Source: Methanobacteriota archaeon
GTDB lineage: Archaea > Halobacteriota > Methanosarcinia > Methanosarcinales > Methanosarcinaceae
Length of the DNA stretch: 16,064 bases
NCBI GenBank assembly: GCA_030837265.1
Contig: JAUPKV010000206.1
Coordinates: forward strand, 1 to 16,064
Direction: 5' to 3'
Part shown: positions 15,562 through 16,064 of the stretch, piece after piece
Layout of the letters: the number at the start of each line of letters is the position of its first letter
Position numbering within the stretch: position 1 is the first letter of the stretch
The notes under the pieces: model-generated
Database searches by the model: none
What the model was told of the DNA's origin: nothing
Seen by the model: only the letters and a program-made list of their open reading frames with translations
Program-made: the position numbers and the translations under genes

Positions 15562-16064
15562 TTATGTTGGATTATGTAAGTCAGCTTTTGATAATTCTCT
15601 TGGATTTATTGGTAAAGTGAAATAAAAGATTGAACCTTTACCCAATTCAGATTCTACCCATATACGCCCGCCATGACGCTCTATAATTTTCTTACAAATC
15701 GCAAGTCCTATTCCTGTACCGGGATATTTTTCCTTGTTATGTAACCTTTTAAAAACCTCAAAGATTTTCTCCGCATATTGTGGATCAATACCAATTCCGT
15801 TATCTTTTACTGAAAATATCCATTCTTTTGCTTTTCTCTCTGAAGAAATATGAATTCTAGGTCTTGCCCCACTATTGAATTTTATTCCGTTGATTATTAG
15901 ATTTTGAAATACTTGAGCCAACTGGGTACTATCTGCTATCACTTCAGGCAAAGGATCATGGGAGACCGAAGCATTATTCTGTCTAATATATAACTCTAAA
16001 TTCGATAATGTCTGATTCAAAATAAATTCAGAATCTGTAGGCTCAGGTTCTTTAGCTCTTGTTG
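15562..16064 (-). CDS. Histidine kinase C-terminus, paralogue of the large kinase (partial)
   Basis: The gene enters from the right edge of the window; only its last 167 codons are seen, read from the edge to the TAG at 15562. The frame is open to 16064, so the ATG at 16018-16020 is internal, not a start. The visible part begins [19 protein letters not shown] and holds the HATPase domain: N box [20 protein letters not shown], and [11 protein letters not shown], then an ending [14 protein letters not shown] that differs from the paralogue. It matches the large kinase closely, and the last 60 nt at the window edge (16005-16064) are identical to 10536-10595. It probably has the same HisKA and a sensor array outside the window. 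It is upstream of, and on the same strand as, the lone receiver gene. Confidence 0.93.
   Translation of the reverse strand, partial: TRAKEPEPTDSEFILNQTLSNLELYIRQNNASVSHDPLPEVIADSTQLAQVFQNLIINGIKFNSGARPRIHISSERKAKEWIFSVKDNGIGIDPQYAEKIFEVFKRLHNKEKYPGTGIGLAICKKIIERHGGRIWVESELGKGSIFYFTLPINPRELSKADLHNPT

Noticed and set aside
16018..16020. Start codon of a short ATPase-only kinase at the right edge
   Set aside because: The frame is open to the window end and encodes the same residues as the paralogue upstream of this Met, so the gene is simply cut.

Overview
The window looks like a chromosomal segment of a methanogenic archaeon of the Methanosarcinales, most likely Methanosarcina or a close relative. 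The signs are a CimA-type synthase of the archaeal LeuA/CimA family, TATA-like promoters combined with GGAGG-type ribosome binding sites, very AT-rich intergenic DNA around genes of moderate GC, and soluble PocR/PAS/GAF histidine kinases next to single receiver-domain regulators. The genus is inferred from sequence character, not from a search.

Left part (1-1995): mostly AT-rich DNA. It holds a 34-residue basic mini-protein (769-873) behind a long, hairpin-containing leader, a tRNA-Leu(CAG)-like element without a matching acceptor strand (1382-1458), and an unrecognised 128-residue protein (1517-1903). A tocopherol-cyclase-like protein follows on the minus strand (1996-2991).

Branched-chain amino-acid block (3251-7185, plus strand): a (R)-citramalate synthase-type gene (cimA), then ilvB and ilvN, the two subunits of acetolactate synthase. 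CimA supplies 2-oxobutyrate precursors for isoleucine, and IlvBN makes acetolactate and acetohydroxybutyrate. cimA has no ATG, GTG or TTG that would include its catalytic N-terminus; an ATA sits where the start should be. A terminator-like hairpin follows cimA, and a 7-bp perfect palindrome lies in the ilvB leader. ilvC, often the next gene in such clusters, is absent. An 83-nt inverted repeat with two alternative pairings lies just after ilvN.

Middle block (7370-9489, minus strand): in transcription order, a 52-residue zinc-ribbon protein found here by reading the sequence, a four-helix membrane protein with two candidate ligand histidines, a decayed response-regulator pseudogene, a lipoprotein of the sulfite-oxidase/YedY molybdopterin fold, and a SpoIIAA/STAS-like protein. 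This could be a small extracytoplasmic redox module, but that is inference.

Right block (10117-16064, minus strand): a signalling cluster. A histidine kinase cut by the window edge (15562-16064) is upstream of a lone receiver protein (14476-14856), a broken reading frame, an Rcp1-like response regulator (13615-14067) and a large soluble kinase (10117-13257) with the order PocR, coiled coil, PAS, GAF, PAS, PAS, HisKA, HATPase. The two kinases are paralogues; even their 3' flanks share a 51-bp block, so the locus grew by segmental duplication. In the large kinase the PocR domain and both C-terminal PAS domains carry the same C-x10-C-x2-C spacing, which suggests three similar metal or redox sensing sites in one chain. 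The Rcp1-like regulator has a perfect 28-bp tandem duplication over its stop codon that rewrites its C-terminus.
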